Of a DNA stretch of 63,643 nucleotides, positions 19,723 through 29,104 are shown one piece after another (position 1 is the stretch's first letter; the number at the start of each line of letters is the position of its first letter). The stretch covers positions 1-63,643 of the forward strand of contig JAJPIT010000100.1 in NCBI GenBank assembly GCA_021324615.1. Direction: 5' to 3'. The notes under the pieces were generated by a model. It made no database searches, had not been told where the DNA came from, and saw nothing but the letters and a program-made list of their open reading frames with translations. The stretch is from Terriglobia bacterium (GTDB lineage: Bacteria; Acidobacteriota; Terriglobia; Bryobacterales; Bryobacteraceae). The translations under genes were made by a program, and so were the position numbers.

Positions 19723-21266
19723 ATATTTCCGTGTTTTTTCTTGGGAACGGTGTCCACTTTCGTTTCCAGCAGGCGCAAGGCGCGGATGACGCGCCCGCGC
19801 GTCAGGCGAGGTTCGATCACATCGTCCACGAATCCGTGCTCGGCGGCGACGAAGGGATTGGCGAAGCGCTCCTGAAACTCTTCGATCTTCGCTTTGCGGA
19901 CGATCTGCTGGGCCTCCGGCGACTTGGCCGCGGCAAGTTCGCGGCGGTACACGATATTGACCGCTCCGTCGGCGCCCATCACCGCGATCTCGGCGGTGGG
20001 CCAGGCGAAGTTGAAGTCGGTGCGCAGGTGCTTGGATCCCATCACGCAATACGCTCCGCCGTAAGCTTTGCGCGTGATGATCGTGATTTTCGGAACGGTC
20101 GCTTCGGCGAAGGCGTACAGCAGCTTGGCGCCGTGGCGGATGATCCCGCCGAACTCCTGCGCGGTTCCGGGCAGGAACCCGGGCACGTCCTCGAAGGTCA
20201 GGATGGGAATATTAAACGCGTCGCAGAAGCGGACAAAACGCGCCCCCTTTGTGGAGGAGTCGATATCGAGGCATCCGGCCAGAAAGGCGGGCTGATTGGC
20301 GACGATCCCGATGGGGCGCCCGTCCATGCGCGCAAAGCCGATGACGATGTTGCGCGCCCAGTGTTCTTGCACCTCGAAGAAGTTGCCGTCGTCGATCACC
20401 CGGCGGATCACATCCTTGATGTCGTAGGGCTGATTGGAGGCGGCGGGCACGATCGAGTCCAACGCGGCGTCTTCGCGGTCCGCCGGATCGGACGTCGGCC
20501 GGCGCGGCGGATCTTCGCGGTTGTTCTGCGGAAGATACGTCATCAATTCGCGGATCATACGCAGGCAATCGGCGTCTTCGCGGGCCAAAAAGTGCGCCAC
20601 GCCGCTGGTGGAGTTGTGCGTGGCGGCGCCGCCCAGCGCTTCCTTGGTGACGTCCTCGTGGGTGACCGTCTTGATGACGTCCGGCCCGGTGACGAACATA
20701 TAGCTGGTTTTGTCGACCATGAAGATGAAGTCCGTCATGGCGGGCGAATAGACGGCTCCTCCGGCGCAGGGTCCCATGATCGCCGAAATCTGCGGCACCA
20801 CGCCGCTGGCCAGCGTGTTGCGCAGAAAGATATCGGCGTAGCCGGCGAGCGAAACGACGCCTTCCTGAATGCGCGCCCCGCCGGAATCGTTCAGGCCGAT
20901 CACCGGCGTTCCGGTCTTGAGCGCCAGATCCATCAGCTTGACGATCTTCTTGGCGTTCATCTCCGAAAGCGAGCCGCCGAACACGGTGAAGTCCTGTGCG
21001 AAGACGTACGCCGGCCGGCCGTGGATGAGGCCGTGGCCGGTCACGAAGCCGTCGCCGTCGATCACCTGGTCCTGCATGTCGAAGTCGCGGCAGCGGTGGC
21101 GCACCAGTTTGTCGATCTCCTCAAAGGTGCCTTCATCCAGCAGCAGGTCGATGCGTTCGCGCGCGTTGAGTTTCCCTTCCTGGTGCTGGCGCGCCCGGCG
21201 CTCTTCGCCTCCGCCGGCTTCGGCGACGGCGTGGCGCCGCCGCAGTTCTTCGATGCGATCAGACAT
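19713..21266 (-). CDS. pccB: Acyl-CoA carboxylase carboxyltransferase (propionyl/methylmalonyl-CoA type)
   Basis: Biotin-dependent carboxyltransferase beta subunit, 517 aa, the usual PccB/MmdA length. It transfers carboxyl from biotin to an acyl-CoA, most likely propionyl-CoA giving methylmalonyl-CoA. The N-terminal half has [18 protein letters not shown] and the oxyanion-hole segment [10 protein letters not shown]. The C-terminal half has [14 protein letters not shown] and the second oxyanion-hole segment [11 protein letters not shown]. No biotin carboxylase (pccA) or biotin carrier gene is adjacent. It lies 40 bp downstream of lysC on the same strand, so cotranscription is possible, but it also has its own minus-10 candidate. 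Strong family call. Confidence 0.92.
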   Translation of the reverse strand: MSDRIEELRRRHAVAEAGGGEERRARQHQEGKLNARERIDLLLDEGTFEEIDKLVRHRCRDFDMQDQVIDGDGFVTGHGLIHGRPAYVFAQDFTVFGGSLSEMNAKKIVKLMDLALKTGTPVIGLNDSGGARIQEGVVSLAGYADIFLRNTLASGVVPQISAIMGPCAGGAVYSPAMTDFIFMVDKTSYMFVTGPDVIKTVTHEDVTKEALGGAATHNSTSGVAHFLAREDADCLRMIRELMTYLPQNNREDPPRRPTSDPADREDAALDSIVPAASNQPYDIKDVIRRVIDDGNFFEVQEHWARNIVIGFARMDGRPIGIVANQPAFLAGCLDIDSSTKGARFVRFCDAFNIPILTFEDVPGFLPGTAQEFGGIIRHGAKLLYAFAEATVPKITIITRKAYGGAYCVMGSKHLRTDFNFAWPTAEIAVMGADGAVNIVYRRELAAAKSPEAQQIVRKAKIEEFQERFANPFVAAEHGFVDDVIEPRLTRGRVIRALRLLETKVDTVPKKKHGNIPL

Positions 21267-21274
21267 AAATATGT

Positions 21275-21280
21275 AGGGTA
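21275..21280 (-). promoter_or_regulatory. Possible leaderless minus-10 box of pccB
   Basis: TACCCT on the minus strand ends 8 nt before the pccB ATG, with no ribosome-binding site between. Cotranscription with lysC is an alternative. Confidence 0.3.
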
Positions 21281-21306
21281 GCAGCGGCGCGCGGGCCGCG
21301 GGCTGC

Positions 21307-22719
21307 TCAGTGTCCTGCGCCGCCCAGCCCGCACTCCTGGTGAATCGCCCTGACCGCTGCGTTCAGCCCGTCCTGGTGCACCACGATGGCGATGGTCAAC
21401 TCGCTCGACCCCTGCGCGATGGCGATGATATTGATGTTCTGGCGCGAGATCGCGGTGAAGATCCTGCCGGCCAGGCCCGGCGTGCCGCGCATTCCCTCGC
21501 CGACCACGGCGATCAGCCCCACGCTGCGGTTCACCTCCACCGGCTTCAAATATCCGTGCGCGAACTCCAGCGACAGGCTCTCTTCCAGAGATTCGGTGAC
21601 GCGCTCCAGCTCGGATTGCCGGACCAGGAAACAGAAGTTCTGGCGGTAGCTGGAGCTGGTGATGGCCAGCACCTCGACGTTGGCGCGGGCCAGCGCGCCG
21701 AGCGCCCGCGCCATGATCTTGGTCCCGCTCAAAACGGAGTTGGCCGGCTCGATCGACAGCAGCGCCACGTCGCTCATGGAGGTAACCGCGTGCGGGCCGC
21801 GCGCGCCTTCGATCTTCGCAACGATGCGCGTCCCCGGTTTTTCCGGAGCGAAGCTGTTCTTGCTCCACACCGGGATCTGGCGTTCGATCAGCGGCGCCAG
21901 CGTGCGCGGGTGCAGAACCTTGGCGCCGTTATAGGCCAGCTCGGCCGCTTCGCTGTAGGTGACCTCCTCCAGCACGCGCGCATCGGGAACCAGCCGCGGA
22001 TCGCCGGTCATGATGCCGTCCACGTCGGTCCAGATCCAAAGTTCCGTCGCATCGAGCGCGGCCGCCAGAATGGAGGCGGAAAAATCGGAGCCGCCGCGCC
22101 CCAGCGTGGTGGGCCGGCCGTCCAGCGTCGATCCGTTAAAACCGGTGACGATCGGCAAAACGCCCTCGGCCAGCAGCGGGCGGATCACGCGCGTGGCGCG
22201 CTCCCGGGTCTGCTCCATTAACGGCGTCGCGTTGCCGAACACGGCGTCGGTGGCGATCACCTCGCTGCCGCTGATGGCGCGGGCGCGGACTCCCTGTGAT
22301 TCCAGGTATTCGCGCATCAAAAACGCCGAGAGCCGCTCGCCGATGGCGACGGCTTCATCGATCGAGCGCGGCGGGCGCTCGCCCAGCATCATCACCCCCT
22401 TGGCGATCCGCGAAAATTCCCCGATCAGCGCGTGCACCCCGGCCAGCGCCGCTTCCTGGCGATTGGCGGGAAGCAGCTCGCGGCAGCACTCGAAATGGCG
22501 GGTGTTGAGAAGTTTCAGATTGGAGTCGAGATCCGCCTGGTCGCCCGCTTCGGCCTTGCGCAGCGAGTCCAGCAAAAGATCGGTGACCTTGGACATCGCC
22601 GATACCACCACCGCCACCGGACGCCTGGCGTGCTGTTCCAGCGACAGGCGCGCGGCGATTTTGATACGCTCGGCCGAACCCATGCTGGTCCCGCCGAATT
22701 TCATCACCAGAAGACTCAT
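21307..22719 (-). CDS. lysC: Aspartate kinase (LysC type, monofunctional)
   Basis: Phosphorylates aspartate, the first step of lysine, threonine and methionine synthesis. The 470-aa protein opens with the kinase motif [15 protein letters not shown], contains GRGGSDFSA and the [11 protein letters not shown] segment, and ends with tandem ACT domains ([37 protein letters not shown]) that normally bind Lys or Thr for feedback inhibition. Length and sequence resemble aspartokinase III more than the short alpha-beta aspartokinase II. It lies 28 bp downstream of cmk. No homoserine dehydrogenase domain is fused. Confidence 0.94.
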   Translation of the reverse strand: MSLLVMKFGGTSMGSAERIKIAARLSLEQHARRPVAVVVSAMSKVTDLLLDSLRKAEAGDQADLDSNLKLLNTRHFECCRELLPANRQEAALAGVHALIGEFSRIAKGVMMLGERPPRSIDEAVAIGERLSAFLMREYLESQGVRARAISGSEVIATDAVFGNATPLMEQTRERATRVIRPLLAEGVLPIVTGFNGSTLDGRPTTLGRGGSDFSASILAAALDATELWIWTDVDGIMTGDPRLVPDARVLEEVTYSEAAELAYNGAKVLHPRTLAPLIERQIPVWSKNSFAPEKPGTRIVAKIEGARGPHAVTSMSDVALLSIEPANSVLSGTKIMARALGALARANVEVLAITSSSYRQNFCFLVRQSELERVTESLEESLSLEFAHGYLKPVEVNRSVGLIAVVGEGMRGTPGLAGRIFTAISRQNINIIAIAQGSSELTIAIVVHQDGLNAAVRAIHQECGLGGAGH

Positions 22720-22747
22720 AAAGACCGGTACCGGAAACTGGGATTTC

Positions 22748-23386
22748 TCAATTCGATATCCTGGCGCGGATAATTTTCAGAATGGCTTCCTCCACCTGCT
22801 CCGGCGACAGGTGGGTGGAATCGATATACTCGGCGTCGGGGGCCTGCGTCAGCGGAGCTTCGCGCCGGGAGCGGTCGCGATGATCGCGCCGGGCCAGCTC
22901 CGCGGCGATCGCGGCGGTGGAGGCGCCGGTCTCCGCGGCGCGCCGGCGGGCCCGCTCCCCGGCCTCGGCGTCGAGATAGATCTTCACCTGCGCCTCCGGG
23001 AAAACCACCGTGCCGATGTCGCGGCCCTCCATCACCACCGAGTTTTCCAGGCCGATACGGCGCTGCTCCTCGCGCATCGCCTGGCGGACGCCCGGTGAGG
23101 CCGAAACCTTGGACGCGGCCTCGGTCACTTCAGGCCTGCGGATTTCGGCGCTGACGTCCTCGCCGTTCAACAGCACCGCGCCGCCGCGGAATTCGATGCG
23201 CGCGGCGCGCGCGAGCGGCCCCAGACGGTGCGCGTCGTCCGGATCGATTCCCGCGCGCAAGGCCCACAACGCGACCGCGCGGTACATCGCTCCCGTATCA
23301 ATGTAAGTGAAGCCGAGCTTGCGGGCCAACGATCGCGCGATGGTGCTTTTGCCCGCGCCGGCGGGTCCGTCAATGGCAATGATGAT
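22748..23386 (-). CDS. cmk: Cytidylate kinase (start codon non-standard or misplaced)
   Basis: Phosphorylates CMP/dCMP with ATP. The P-loop AIDGPAGAGKSTIAR at the very N-terminus, then YIDTGAMYRAVAL and VMEGRDIGTVVFPEA, identify Cmk. The frame upstream of the P-loop reaches a stop (23420-23422) with no ATG, GTG or TTG. The best placed initiators are ATC ATC ATT at 23386-23378, preceded by AAGGAA at normal ribosome-binding distance, so an infC-like AUC/AUU start is possible. The first standard start (TTG 23329) would delete the P-loop and is rejected. A 17-codon out-of-frame ORF (23423-23370) ends inside the cmk start region and could couple translation. A sequence error is the alternative. 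Confidence 0.88.
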   Translation of the reverse strand: MIIAIDGPAGAGKSTIARSLARKLGFTYIDTGAMYRAVALWALRAGIDPDDAHRLGPLARAARIEFRGGAVLLNGEDVSAEIRRPEVTEAASKVSASPGVRQAMREEQRRIGLENSVVMEGRDIGTVVFPEAQVKIYLDAEAGERARRRAAETGASTAAIAAELARRDHRDRSRREAPLTQAPDAEYIDSTHLSPEQVEEAILKIIRARISN

Positions 23387-23600
23387 GGGTTTCCTTGTCG
23401 CGATAGACCCGCCCTTCCTTCATCACAAAATGGCCGCGTTCGGAATCAGCCCGCCCGGGCGCACCTCGGCCAGGTTGCCGCCGTAGATGGCGGTGGCGGC
23501 CGGCGGCGCCGCCGCGGCCGGGACTAAAGCCAAAATGAGGCGCAACAGGAATGCTCCGCGGCGAATCGGGAAACTTTCAGTATAATCCGGTTCCCCCGCC

Positions 23601-24599
23601 CTATTTCGCCGCGTAGTAGCCGTTTCGCGCCTGCACCACGTAGGATTTGCCGTTCACCTTGACGTTGATCGCCCGGAATCCCGGACCTAGATTCGGCGGC
23701 GTGTAGCCCAGGCTGTATTCGCTGCGCAGCTCATCCTCGATCTGGCGGTAAATTTCATCGAGCGGCTTGTCCTTCACCTCAAAGAAGCCGCCGCCGGTCT
23801 CCCGGGCCAGCCGCTCCATCGCCTTTTTGCCGTCGTTTCGATCCGCCATCGGATAGCGGCCGCGCCGGCCCATTCCGCGCCCGCCGAATCCGCCCCGGCC
23901 GAAATCGCCCGGCGAGTAAAGGACGGTGTAGACGAGCGTATCGGCCCGCTGCGCCGCCGCGATCGCCTCCGCCAGGCTGGTCCGGCTGCCGGTGTCTTCG
24001 CCGTCGGAAAATACGATCAGCGCCTTGCGCCCCTGCTGCTTCTTCATCAGTTCGTCGGAGGCCAGCAGAACCGCGTCGAAAAGCAGCGTCCCGCCATGCA
24101 TCCTCGGCCGGCCCGGATCGCCCGCCTCCCGCCGCTGCAAGCGCGGCGGCGGCGCCGGAGCCAGCTCCTCCAGCGCCTGATGCAGCAGCTTTTTCGAGGA
24201 CGTTAAATCGCGCAGCAGCTCCACTTCATAATCGAAATGGATCAGGAACGCCTGATCTTTATCTTCGCGCAGCACCTGATCGAAAAACTTGTGGCTCGCC
24301 AGCCGCTCCTGATCGATGTAGCGGCTCATGCTGCCGCTGGTATCCACCAGCAGCCCGAGCGTTAACGGCAAATCCGTTTCGCGCGAAAAATACTTCACCT
24401 CGACCGGGCGCCCGTCCTCCTCCACCGTGAAGTCCTCTTTGTTCAGGCCGCGGATCAACTCGCCCTTCTTGTCGCGCACCGTCACCAGGACGTTGACGAC
24501 GTTCACATCGGCGGTGATTTTGGGAGGAGCCGGTTCCTGCGCCCGCGCCCTTGCCGCCAACACGATGCCCGCCAGCCACTCGCGGCGCGAAATCATCAC
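23601..24599 (-). CDS. Secreted VWFA-domain protein, acidobacterial TIGR03436 type
   Basis: A 332-aa exported protein. The N-terminus ISRREWLAGIVLAARARAQ has a twin-arginine-like motif followed by a hydrophobic stretch and AxA, so Tat export is likely. An N-terminal beta-domain (VNVLVTVRDKKGELIRGL) precedes a von Willebrand A domain with an intact MIDAS motif DTSGS (86-90) and VFSDGEDTGS. The C-terminus LGYTPPNLGPGFRAINVKV is the hallmark of the TIGR03436 family so common in Acidobacteria. Start GTG 24599 sits 9 nt after GGAGG; ATG 24596 is also possible. Function unknown; probably metal-dependent protein-protein adhesion. Confidence 0.87.
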   Translation of the reverse strand: MMISRREWLAGIVLAARARAQEPAPPKITADVNVVNVLVTVRDKKGELIRGLNKEDFTVEEDGRPVEVKYFSRETDLPLTLGLLVDTSGSMSRYIDQERLASHKFFDQVLREDKDQAFLIHFDYEVELLRDLTSSKKLLHQALEELAPAPPPRLQRREAGDPGRPRMHGGTLLFDAVLLASDELMKKQQGRKALIVFSDGEDTGSRTSLAEAIAAAQRADTLVYTVLYSPGDFGRGGFGGRGMGRRGRYPMADRNDGKKAMERLARETGGGFFEVKDKPLDEIYRQIEDELRSEYSLGYTPPNLGPGFRAINVKVNGKSYVVQARNGYYAAK

Positions 24600-24609
24600 A
24601 GCAGGACGC

Positions 24610-24658
24610 CTCCGGCTCTTAGACGGTTCCGGCGGCCCCGCCGTTTACAGAGCCGGAG
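24610..24658 (-). promoter_or_regulatory. Hairpin sequestering the ribosome-binding site of the VWFA gene
   Basis: A perfect 10-bp inverted repeat (24610-24619 and 24649-24658) encloses a second GC-rich hairpin. In the minus-strand RNA the GGAGG ribosome-binding site of the VWFA gene begins inside the 3' arm, so folding would hide it. No T-run follows, arguing against a terminator. Confidence 0.5.
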
Positions 24659-24684
24659 CGCGGAGGACAAAATCGATGGCCCGC

Positions 24685-25209
24685 CTACTTCTTGAGGGTT
24701 CCCTTCTCCCGCGCCACCTTCAGCAGCGTCGGATAGAACTGCACAAACGTATTCTCCACGGCCCCATGCTGCGAATGACACGCAAAACATCCCGCCGTCC
24801 TCGGCAGCGGCTGCGCCGGCTCGCCTGAGGCGGGAAACGCAAAGTACTCCCACTTGTCTTTAAACCGCGAGGAGTCCTTCACTTCCGCCGACAGCCGGAA
24901 ATCCTCCGACTGATAATGCCCGGCCAGATTAATCGAACCCTTCGAAGCCGCCTGGCGCACCTCCAGCACGAACATCGTTTTGTCCGGCCACGAGCCGGTC
25001 TTCAAAAACTCCTTGTACGCCGCACGATTCACAAAAACGTTATCGAAGCGCGGCTCGGCCGGCCCCTCCGACCCGTACGTCATGCCCAGGCCGGAGCTCA
25101 CAAAAATCCACTCGCGATAATCCGCCGGAGGCATCAACTTTCCGTCTTTGGTGAACTCGGGCCCCTGAGCCCAGGCTACGGAACACAGCAACACCAGCGC
25201 GATCTTCAT
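24685..25209 (-). CDS. Cytochrome P460-family periplasmic haem protein
   Basis: A 174-aa exported c-type cytochrome. Signal peptide MKIALVLLCSVAWAQ; haem-binding CFACH (141-145) near the C-terminus followed by SQHGAVENTFVQFYPTL, the arrangement of cytochrome P460 proteins, which oxidise hydroxylamine or handle NO-related substrates in ammonia oxidisers but are widespread elsewhere with unknown roles. The upstream half contains GMTYGSEGPAEPRFDNVFVN and several lysines that could form the P460 Lys-haem crosslink; the exact residue cannot be assigned by eye. Divergent from mrp, with abutting minus-10 boxes. It lies upstream of the VWFA gene on the same strand. Confidence 0.82.
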   Translation of the reverse strand: MKIALVLLCSVAWAQGPEFTKDGKLMPPADYREWIFVSSGLGMTYGSEGPAEPRFDNVFVNRAAYKEFLKTGSWPDKTMFVLEVRQAASKGSINLAGHYQSEDFRLSAEVKDSSRFKDKWEYFAFPASGEPAQPLPRTAGCFACHSQHGAVENTFVQFYPTLLKVAREKGTLKK

Positions 25210-25215
25210 TCCTCA

Positions 25216-25221
25216 AGTCTA
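25216..25221 (-). promoter_or_regulatory. Leaderless minus-10 box of the P460 gene
   Basis: TAGACT on the minus strand ends 6 nt before the ATG at 25209. The intervening TGAGGA could double as a very short ribosome-binding site. It is divergent from the mrp box 7 bp away. Confidence 0.45.
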
Positions 25222-25228
25222 CATTCGC

Positions 25229-25234
25229 TATTCT
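25229..25234 (+). promoter_or_regulatory. Leaderless minus-10 box of mrp
   Basis: TATTCT ends 6 nt before the GTG at 25241; the hexamer between is TGAAGC, identical to that before msrA. It supports the GTG start. Confidence 0.5.
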
Positions 25235-25240
25235 TGAAGC

Positions 25241-26062
25241 GTGCACCCTCAAGCCCCGCCGAAACTGCCGATCGAAGGCGTCCGCAACATCATCGCCGTG
25301 GGATCGGGCAAGGGAGGAGTCGGAAAAACCACCGTCAGCGTCAATCTCGCGCTCGCCCTGCGCGCGGCCGGACGCAAAGTCGGCCTGCTCGACGCCGACG
25401 TCTACGGCCCCAACATTCCCCTGATGATGGGGATCAATCGCCCGCCGCGCGCCAGCCAGGACCGCATCGAGCCGCTGGAAAACTACGGCGTGAAGCTCAT
25501 GTCCATGGGCTTCATCAATCCCGGCGACAAGCCGCTGGTCTGGCGCGGACCCATGCTGCACAGCGCCATCCAGCAGTTCCTGCGCAACGTGGATTGGGGC
25601 GATCTCGACTATCTGGTCATCGATCTTCCTCCCGGCACCGGCGACGTCGCGCTCTCGCTGGCCCAGACCGTGCCGATCACCGGGGCCATCGTGGTCACCA
25701 CGCCCAGCGACGTTTCGCTCGAGGACGCGCGAAAAGCCGTGAATATGTTTTATCAGGTGCGCATCCCGCTTCTCGGCATCGTCGAAAACATGAGCTACCT
25801 GATCGCCCCCCAATCGGGCGAGCGCATCGATGTTTTCGGCCAGGGTGGCGGAAAGCGCACCGCCGAAAAAATGAACGTCGCCTTTCTGGGCGAGCTGGCG
25901 CTGGACCCCCAGGTCCGCATCGGCGGCGACAGCGGCAAGCCCGTTGCGACCCTCCCCGCCTCCGACCCGCACTCGGCGCCATTCCACGCCCTCGCCGGGC
26001 GCGTGGAAGCCCGAGTCCACGAATCGCAGTCCGCCGCTCCCACCATCACCATCGAAGACTGA
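25241..26062 (+). CDS. apbC: Mrp/ApbC-family P-loop ATPase lacking the CxxC motif
   Basis: Mrp/NBP35-type ATPase of 273 aa, a family that carries and transfers [4Fe-4S] clusters to apoproteins. The deviant Walker A GKGGVGKT is at residues 23-30, then DADVYGPNIPLMMG, IDLPPGTGD and VTTPSDVSLEDARKA. The usual cluster-binding CxxC after ENMS is replaced by APQS (189-192) in NMSYLIAPQSGERID, so cluster binding in the normal way is unlikely. It also lacks the N-terminal MIP18/DUF59 domain of many bacterial Mrp proteins. GTG start backed by the leaderless promoter. It may be a specialised or degenerate paralogue; a canonical copy could exist elsewhere. Confidence 0.9.
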   Translation: MHPQAPPKLPIEGVRNIIAVGSGKGGVGKTTVSVNLALALRAAGRKVGLLDADVYGPNIPLMMGINRPPRASQDRIEPLENYGVKLMSMGFINPGDKPLVWRGPMLHSAIQQFLRNVDWGDLDYLVIDLPPGTGDVALSLAQTVPITGAIVVTTPSDVSLEDARKAVNMFYQVRIPLLGIVENMSYLIAPQSGERIDVFGQGGGKRTAEKMNVAFLGELALDPQVRIGGDSGKPVATLPASDPHSAPFHALAGRVEARVHESQSAAPTITIED

Positions 26063-26068
26063 AGGGAT

Positions 26069-28057
26069 TTATTCCGGGCCCTGGAGGCCGGCGCGTTGGA
26101 GCAGCGCGCCGGGGTCGGGATCGCGGCCCATGAATTCGCGGTAGAGCACCGCCGGATCTTCCGAATCGCCGCGCGCCAGAATTTTTTCCCGGTACTCGCG
26201 GCCGGTCCTTTCGTTGAACACGCCTTCCTTGCGGAAACGCGTGAACGCGTCGGCGTCCAGCACTTCGGCCCATTTATACGAGTAATAGCCGGCTCCATAA
26301 CCCACCGGGCTGCCGAACAGATGAGTGAATCCGGCGACCATCGCGTAATCTTCCGGCAGCGGCGCGGGAGCGAATTCCTGCAAGATGCGCCGCGAATATT
26401 CCAGGACATCGGTCTGGCCGTCCCATTCCCGATGCAGCGCCAGATCGAGGAAGCCGAAGCCCAACTGGCGCATCTGCGCGTTGGCGGCGCGGAACGTTCT
26501 GGCGCGCCTCATCTTCTGGAACAGCTCCTCCGGAATCGGCTCGCCGGTCTGGTAGTGGCGCGCCAGCAGGTCCAGCGATTCGCGCTCCCAGCACCAGTTC
26601 TCCATGATTTGCGACGGCAACTCGACGAAGTCCCAGGCCACGTTGGTTCCTGAAAGGCTGCGCACTTCCACCCGGCTCAACAGGTGATGCAATAAATGCC
26701 CGAACTCGTGAAAGATCGTCTCCACCTCGCGGTGCGTGAGCAGCGCCGGCTGATCGCCGACCGGCGGCGTCAGGTTGCCGCAGATCAGCCCGAGATGCGG
26801 CTCCGATTTGGCCGGATTGCCGGTGATCAGCGAATCCATCCACGCGCCGCCGCGTTTGTTTTCCCGCGGGAACCAGTCGGCGTAAAAGGAGCCCAAATGC
26901 TGGCCGCTTCCGCTGTCGTGAACCGAGTAGCAGCGCACCTCAGGATGCCAGACCGGGACGCCCGGTTCGGGCGTGACGCGGATGCCCAGCAGGCGCCCGA
27001 AGATTTCGAACATGCCGGAGACCACGCGCTCCAGCGGGAAGTACGGGCGCAGCGCTTCCTCGTCGAAGGCGTACAGCGCGGCCCTCTGTTTTTCGGCCCA
27101 ATATCCGATGTCCCACGGCTGGAGCTCGCAATTGGCGAAGGCGGCCAGCTCCTGGTTTTCCTCGCGGAAACGTTTTTCGGTTTTCCGGCGCAGATCCTCG
27201 ATGAAGTTTTGCGCGCGCTCGCCGCTGTGCGCCATGCGGTCTTCCAGCACCAGATCGGCGAAATCCTTGAATCCCAGAAGCTGCGCCTTCTCCTTGCGCA
27301 GCGCCAGAATCTTGCGGATCAACCCGCGATTATCATATTGCCCGGAAGCGGCGCGCGTATTATAGGCGCGCCAGGCGGCCTCGCGGATCTCCCCGTCGTC
27401 GAGATAGGTCATCAGCGCCAGATAGCTGGGCGCTTGCAGGGTGAAGCGCCAACCCTCGCGGCCTTTCGCGGCCGCCGAAGCGCGCGCGGCGGCGATGGCC
27501 GAGGGCGGCAGGCCCGCCAGTTTCGCCTCGTCGGTAACGGTTAAATCCCAGGCGTTGGTCGAATCCAGAACATTTTCGGAAAACTTCGTGGTGGCCTCGG
27601 CGAGCGCCACGTCGATCTCCTTCAGCCTGGCCTTCCCCGCCGGATCGAGCTCGGCGCCGTGCCGCTTGAAGGCGTCGATGGTCTTGGTGAGATAGCGCCG
27701 CAGCGTTCCGGTGAGCGATCTGGCCTCCTCGCCCGCCGCGTAGCGCCGGATCGCCTTCCACAGTTCTTCGTTGAGCGGCAGGCTGGCATAAAACGCGCTG
27801 ACCTTGGGCTGCACCGCGTTGAAGGCCGCCCGCAGCTCGGGCGTGGTGGCCACCGCCTCGAGGTGGCGCACCACGCTCATGGCGTAATCGAGCTTCTCGG
27901 TCAGGGTGTCGAGGCGGTGCAGCGGGCGGTCGCTGAGAATGGTGTCCTGAAGCCGCTGCTGCGCCTCCGCCAGCAGATGGTCGATGGCGGGCTCGACGTC
28001 GGAGGGCTGGATCTTGTCAAAAGGAACGCGGAACTGAACTTCAAGCAGGGGATTCAT
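26069..28057 (-). CDS. M3-family zinc oligopeptidase
   Basis: Cytoplasmic zinc metallopeptidase of 662 aa related to oligopeptidase A / thimet oligopeptidase, degrading short peptides. The all-helical N-terminal half ends in a catalytic region with the HExxH motif in [14 protein letters not shown] and the downstream [15 protein letters not shown] segment that supplies the third ligand region. [20 protein letters not shown] near the C-terminus is the conserved M3 tyrosine/glycine loop. No signal peptide. ATG start with AGGAAG just before it. Convergent with mrp (6 bp apart) and divergent from the aspartoacylase-like gene. Confidence 0.92.
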   Translation of the reverse strand: MNPLLEVQFRVPFDKIQPSDVEPAIDHLLAEAQQRLQDTILSDRPLHRLDTLTEKLDYAMSVVRHLEAVATTPELRAAFNAVQPKVSAFYASLPLNEELWKAIRRYAAGEEARSLTGTLRRYLTKTIDAFKRHGAELDPAGKARLKEIDVALAEATTKFSENVLDSTNAWDLTVTDEAKLAGLPPSAIAAARASAAAKGREGWRFTLQAPSYLALMTYLDDGEIREAAWRAYNTRAASGQYDNRGLIRKILALRKEKAQLLGFKDFADLVLEDRMAHSGERAQNFIEDLRRKTEKRFREENQELAAFANCELQPWDIGYWAEKQRAALYAFDEEALRPYFPLERVVSGMFEIFGRLLGIRVTPEPGVPVWHPEVRCYSVHDSGSGQHLGSFYADWFPRENKRGGAWMDSLITGNPAKSEPHLGLICGNLTPPVGDQPALLTHREVETIFHEFGHLLHHLLSRVEVRSLSGTNVAWDFVELPSQIMENWCWERESLDLLARHYQTGEPIPEELFQKMRRARTFRAANAQMRQLGFGFLDLALHREWDGQTDVLEYSRRILQEFAPAPLPEDYAMVAGFTHLFGSPVGYGAGYYSYKWAEVLDADAFTRFRKEGVFNERTGREYREKILARGDSEDPAVLYREFMGRDPDPGALLQRAGLQGPE

Positions 28058-28113
28058 CTTCCTTATTTAGCCTAGTAAAAGATGGATCGGGACTGGGCAA
28101 CCGCCCAGGCTGC

Positions 28114-28119
28114 TACGAT
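28114..28119 (+). promoter_or_regulatory. Leaderless extended minus-10 box of the aspartoacylase-like gene
   Basis: TGC precedes TACGAT (extended minus-10), which ends 7 nt before ATG 28127. The box overlaps an earlier in-frame ATG (28118), which argues for the later start. Confidence 0.45.
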
Positions 28120-28126
28120 GTTGCCG

Positions 28127-29104
28127 ATGAACTCTGCTTTCGAAGTGGGTCCCCTCACCGCCGCGCCGGGCAAAATGGCTTCAGGATCGATCGATCTCGG
28201 CGACACGACGATACCGGTGACGGTTTTCAACGGAATCAAGGATGGGCCGGTGCTGGCGCTGATCGCCGGCAATCACGGCTACGAATACCCGCCGATTCTC
28301 GCCTTGCAGATGCTGCGGGCGAAAATCAATCCGAAGAAGCTGGCCGGCGCGCTCATCCTGGTTCACGTGGCCAACATGCCGTCGTTTTTGGGGCGCACGG
28401 TTTACTTCAGCCCCATCGATCAAAAAAACCTGAATCGCGTCTATCCCGGCAAGGCCGGCGGCAGCGTGTCCGAGCGCATCGCCTTCGCCATCACCGGGCA
28501 GGTGATCGAGCGCTGCGACTATCTGCTCGACCTGCACGGCGGCGACGGAAACGAATCCCTGCGGCCCTATGTCTATCAGATCGAAACGGGCGATCCCGCA
28601 CTCGACGACCGCATCGGCGGCCTGGCGGCGTACTGCGGATTCGACCATATTGTGATCGATCGCGGCCGGCCGCGCGATCCGGCGGCTTCGGTCTACTGCG
28701 CCAATACCGCGATCACGCGCGGCAAACCCGCGGTCACCGTGGAGGCGGGATTTCTGGGCGTGCCGGATGAAAAATCGGCCCGGCTGATTCTGAACTGCGC
28801 GGAAAACGTCCTGCGCTTTCTGGGGATGATGGAGGGCGCGGCCAGGCGCGTAAGAAATCCGATATACCTGGATCCCGCGCCGGTGATCACCAGCCCGGAG
28901 ACGGGGATTCTTTATCCCAAGGTGAAGCGGGACGAGATGGTGAACCGCGGCGCGGTGCTGGCCGAAATCACCGACTTCTTCGGCCGGCGCATCGCGCAGG
29001 TGAAATCTCCGGTGAAGGGCAAGGTTTTATACATCGTCGCCACGCCGCCGATCACCAAAGGCCAGCCGGTCGGCTGCGTGGGAGTGGTCAACCGGCGCGC
29101 CTGA
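28127..29104 (+). CDS. Succinylglutamate desuccinylase/aspartoacylase-family deacylase
   Basis: Zinc-dependent amidohydrolase of the AstE/AspA family (M14-like), 325 aa, cleaving an N-acyl group from an amino-acid-like substrate. Predicted zinc ligands: His and Glu of AGNHGYEYPP and His of LLDLHGGD. A catalytic-base Glu is expected in AVTVEAGFLG. A C-terminal beta-domain (GILYPKVKRDEMVNRGAVLAEITD) with VKSPVKGKVLYIV is typical of the family. Two earlier in-frame ATG codons exist; the minus-10 box chooses ATG 28127. Its 3' end overlaps truA by 17 bp in convergent orientation. Substrate not predictable. Confidence 0.85.
   Translation: MNSAFEVGPLTAAPGKMASGSIDLGDTTIPVTVFNGIKDGPVLALIAGNHGYEYPPILALQMLRAKINPKKLAGALILVHVANMPSFLGRTVYFSPIDQKNLNRVYPGKAGGSVSERIAFAITGQVIERCDYLLDLHGGDGNESLRPYVYQIETGDPALDDRIGGLAAYCGFDHIVIDRGRPRDPAASVYCANTAITRGKPAVTVEAGFLGVPDEKSARLILNCAENVLRFLGMMEGAARRVRNPIYLDPAPVITSPETGILYPKVKRDEMVNRGAVLAEITDFFGRRIAQVKSPVKGKVLYIVATPPITKGQPVGCVGVVNRRA

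Noticed and set aside
23432-23557. A ~40-codon TTG-initiated frame with a signal-peptide-like hydrophobic stretch upstream of cmk
   Set aside because: No ribosome-binding site or promoter, and the sequence is Ala/Pro low complexity; coding cannot be supported.
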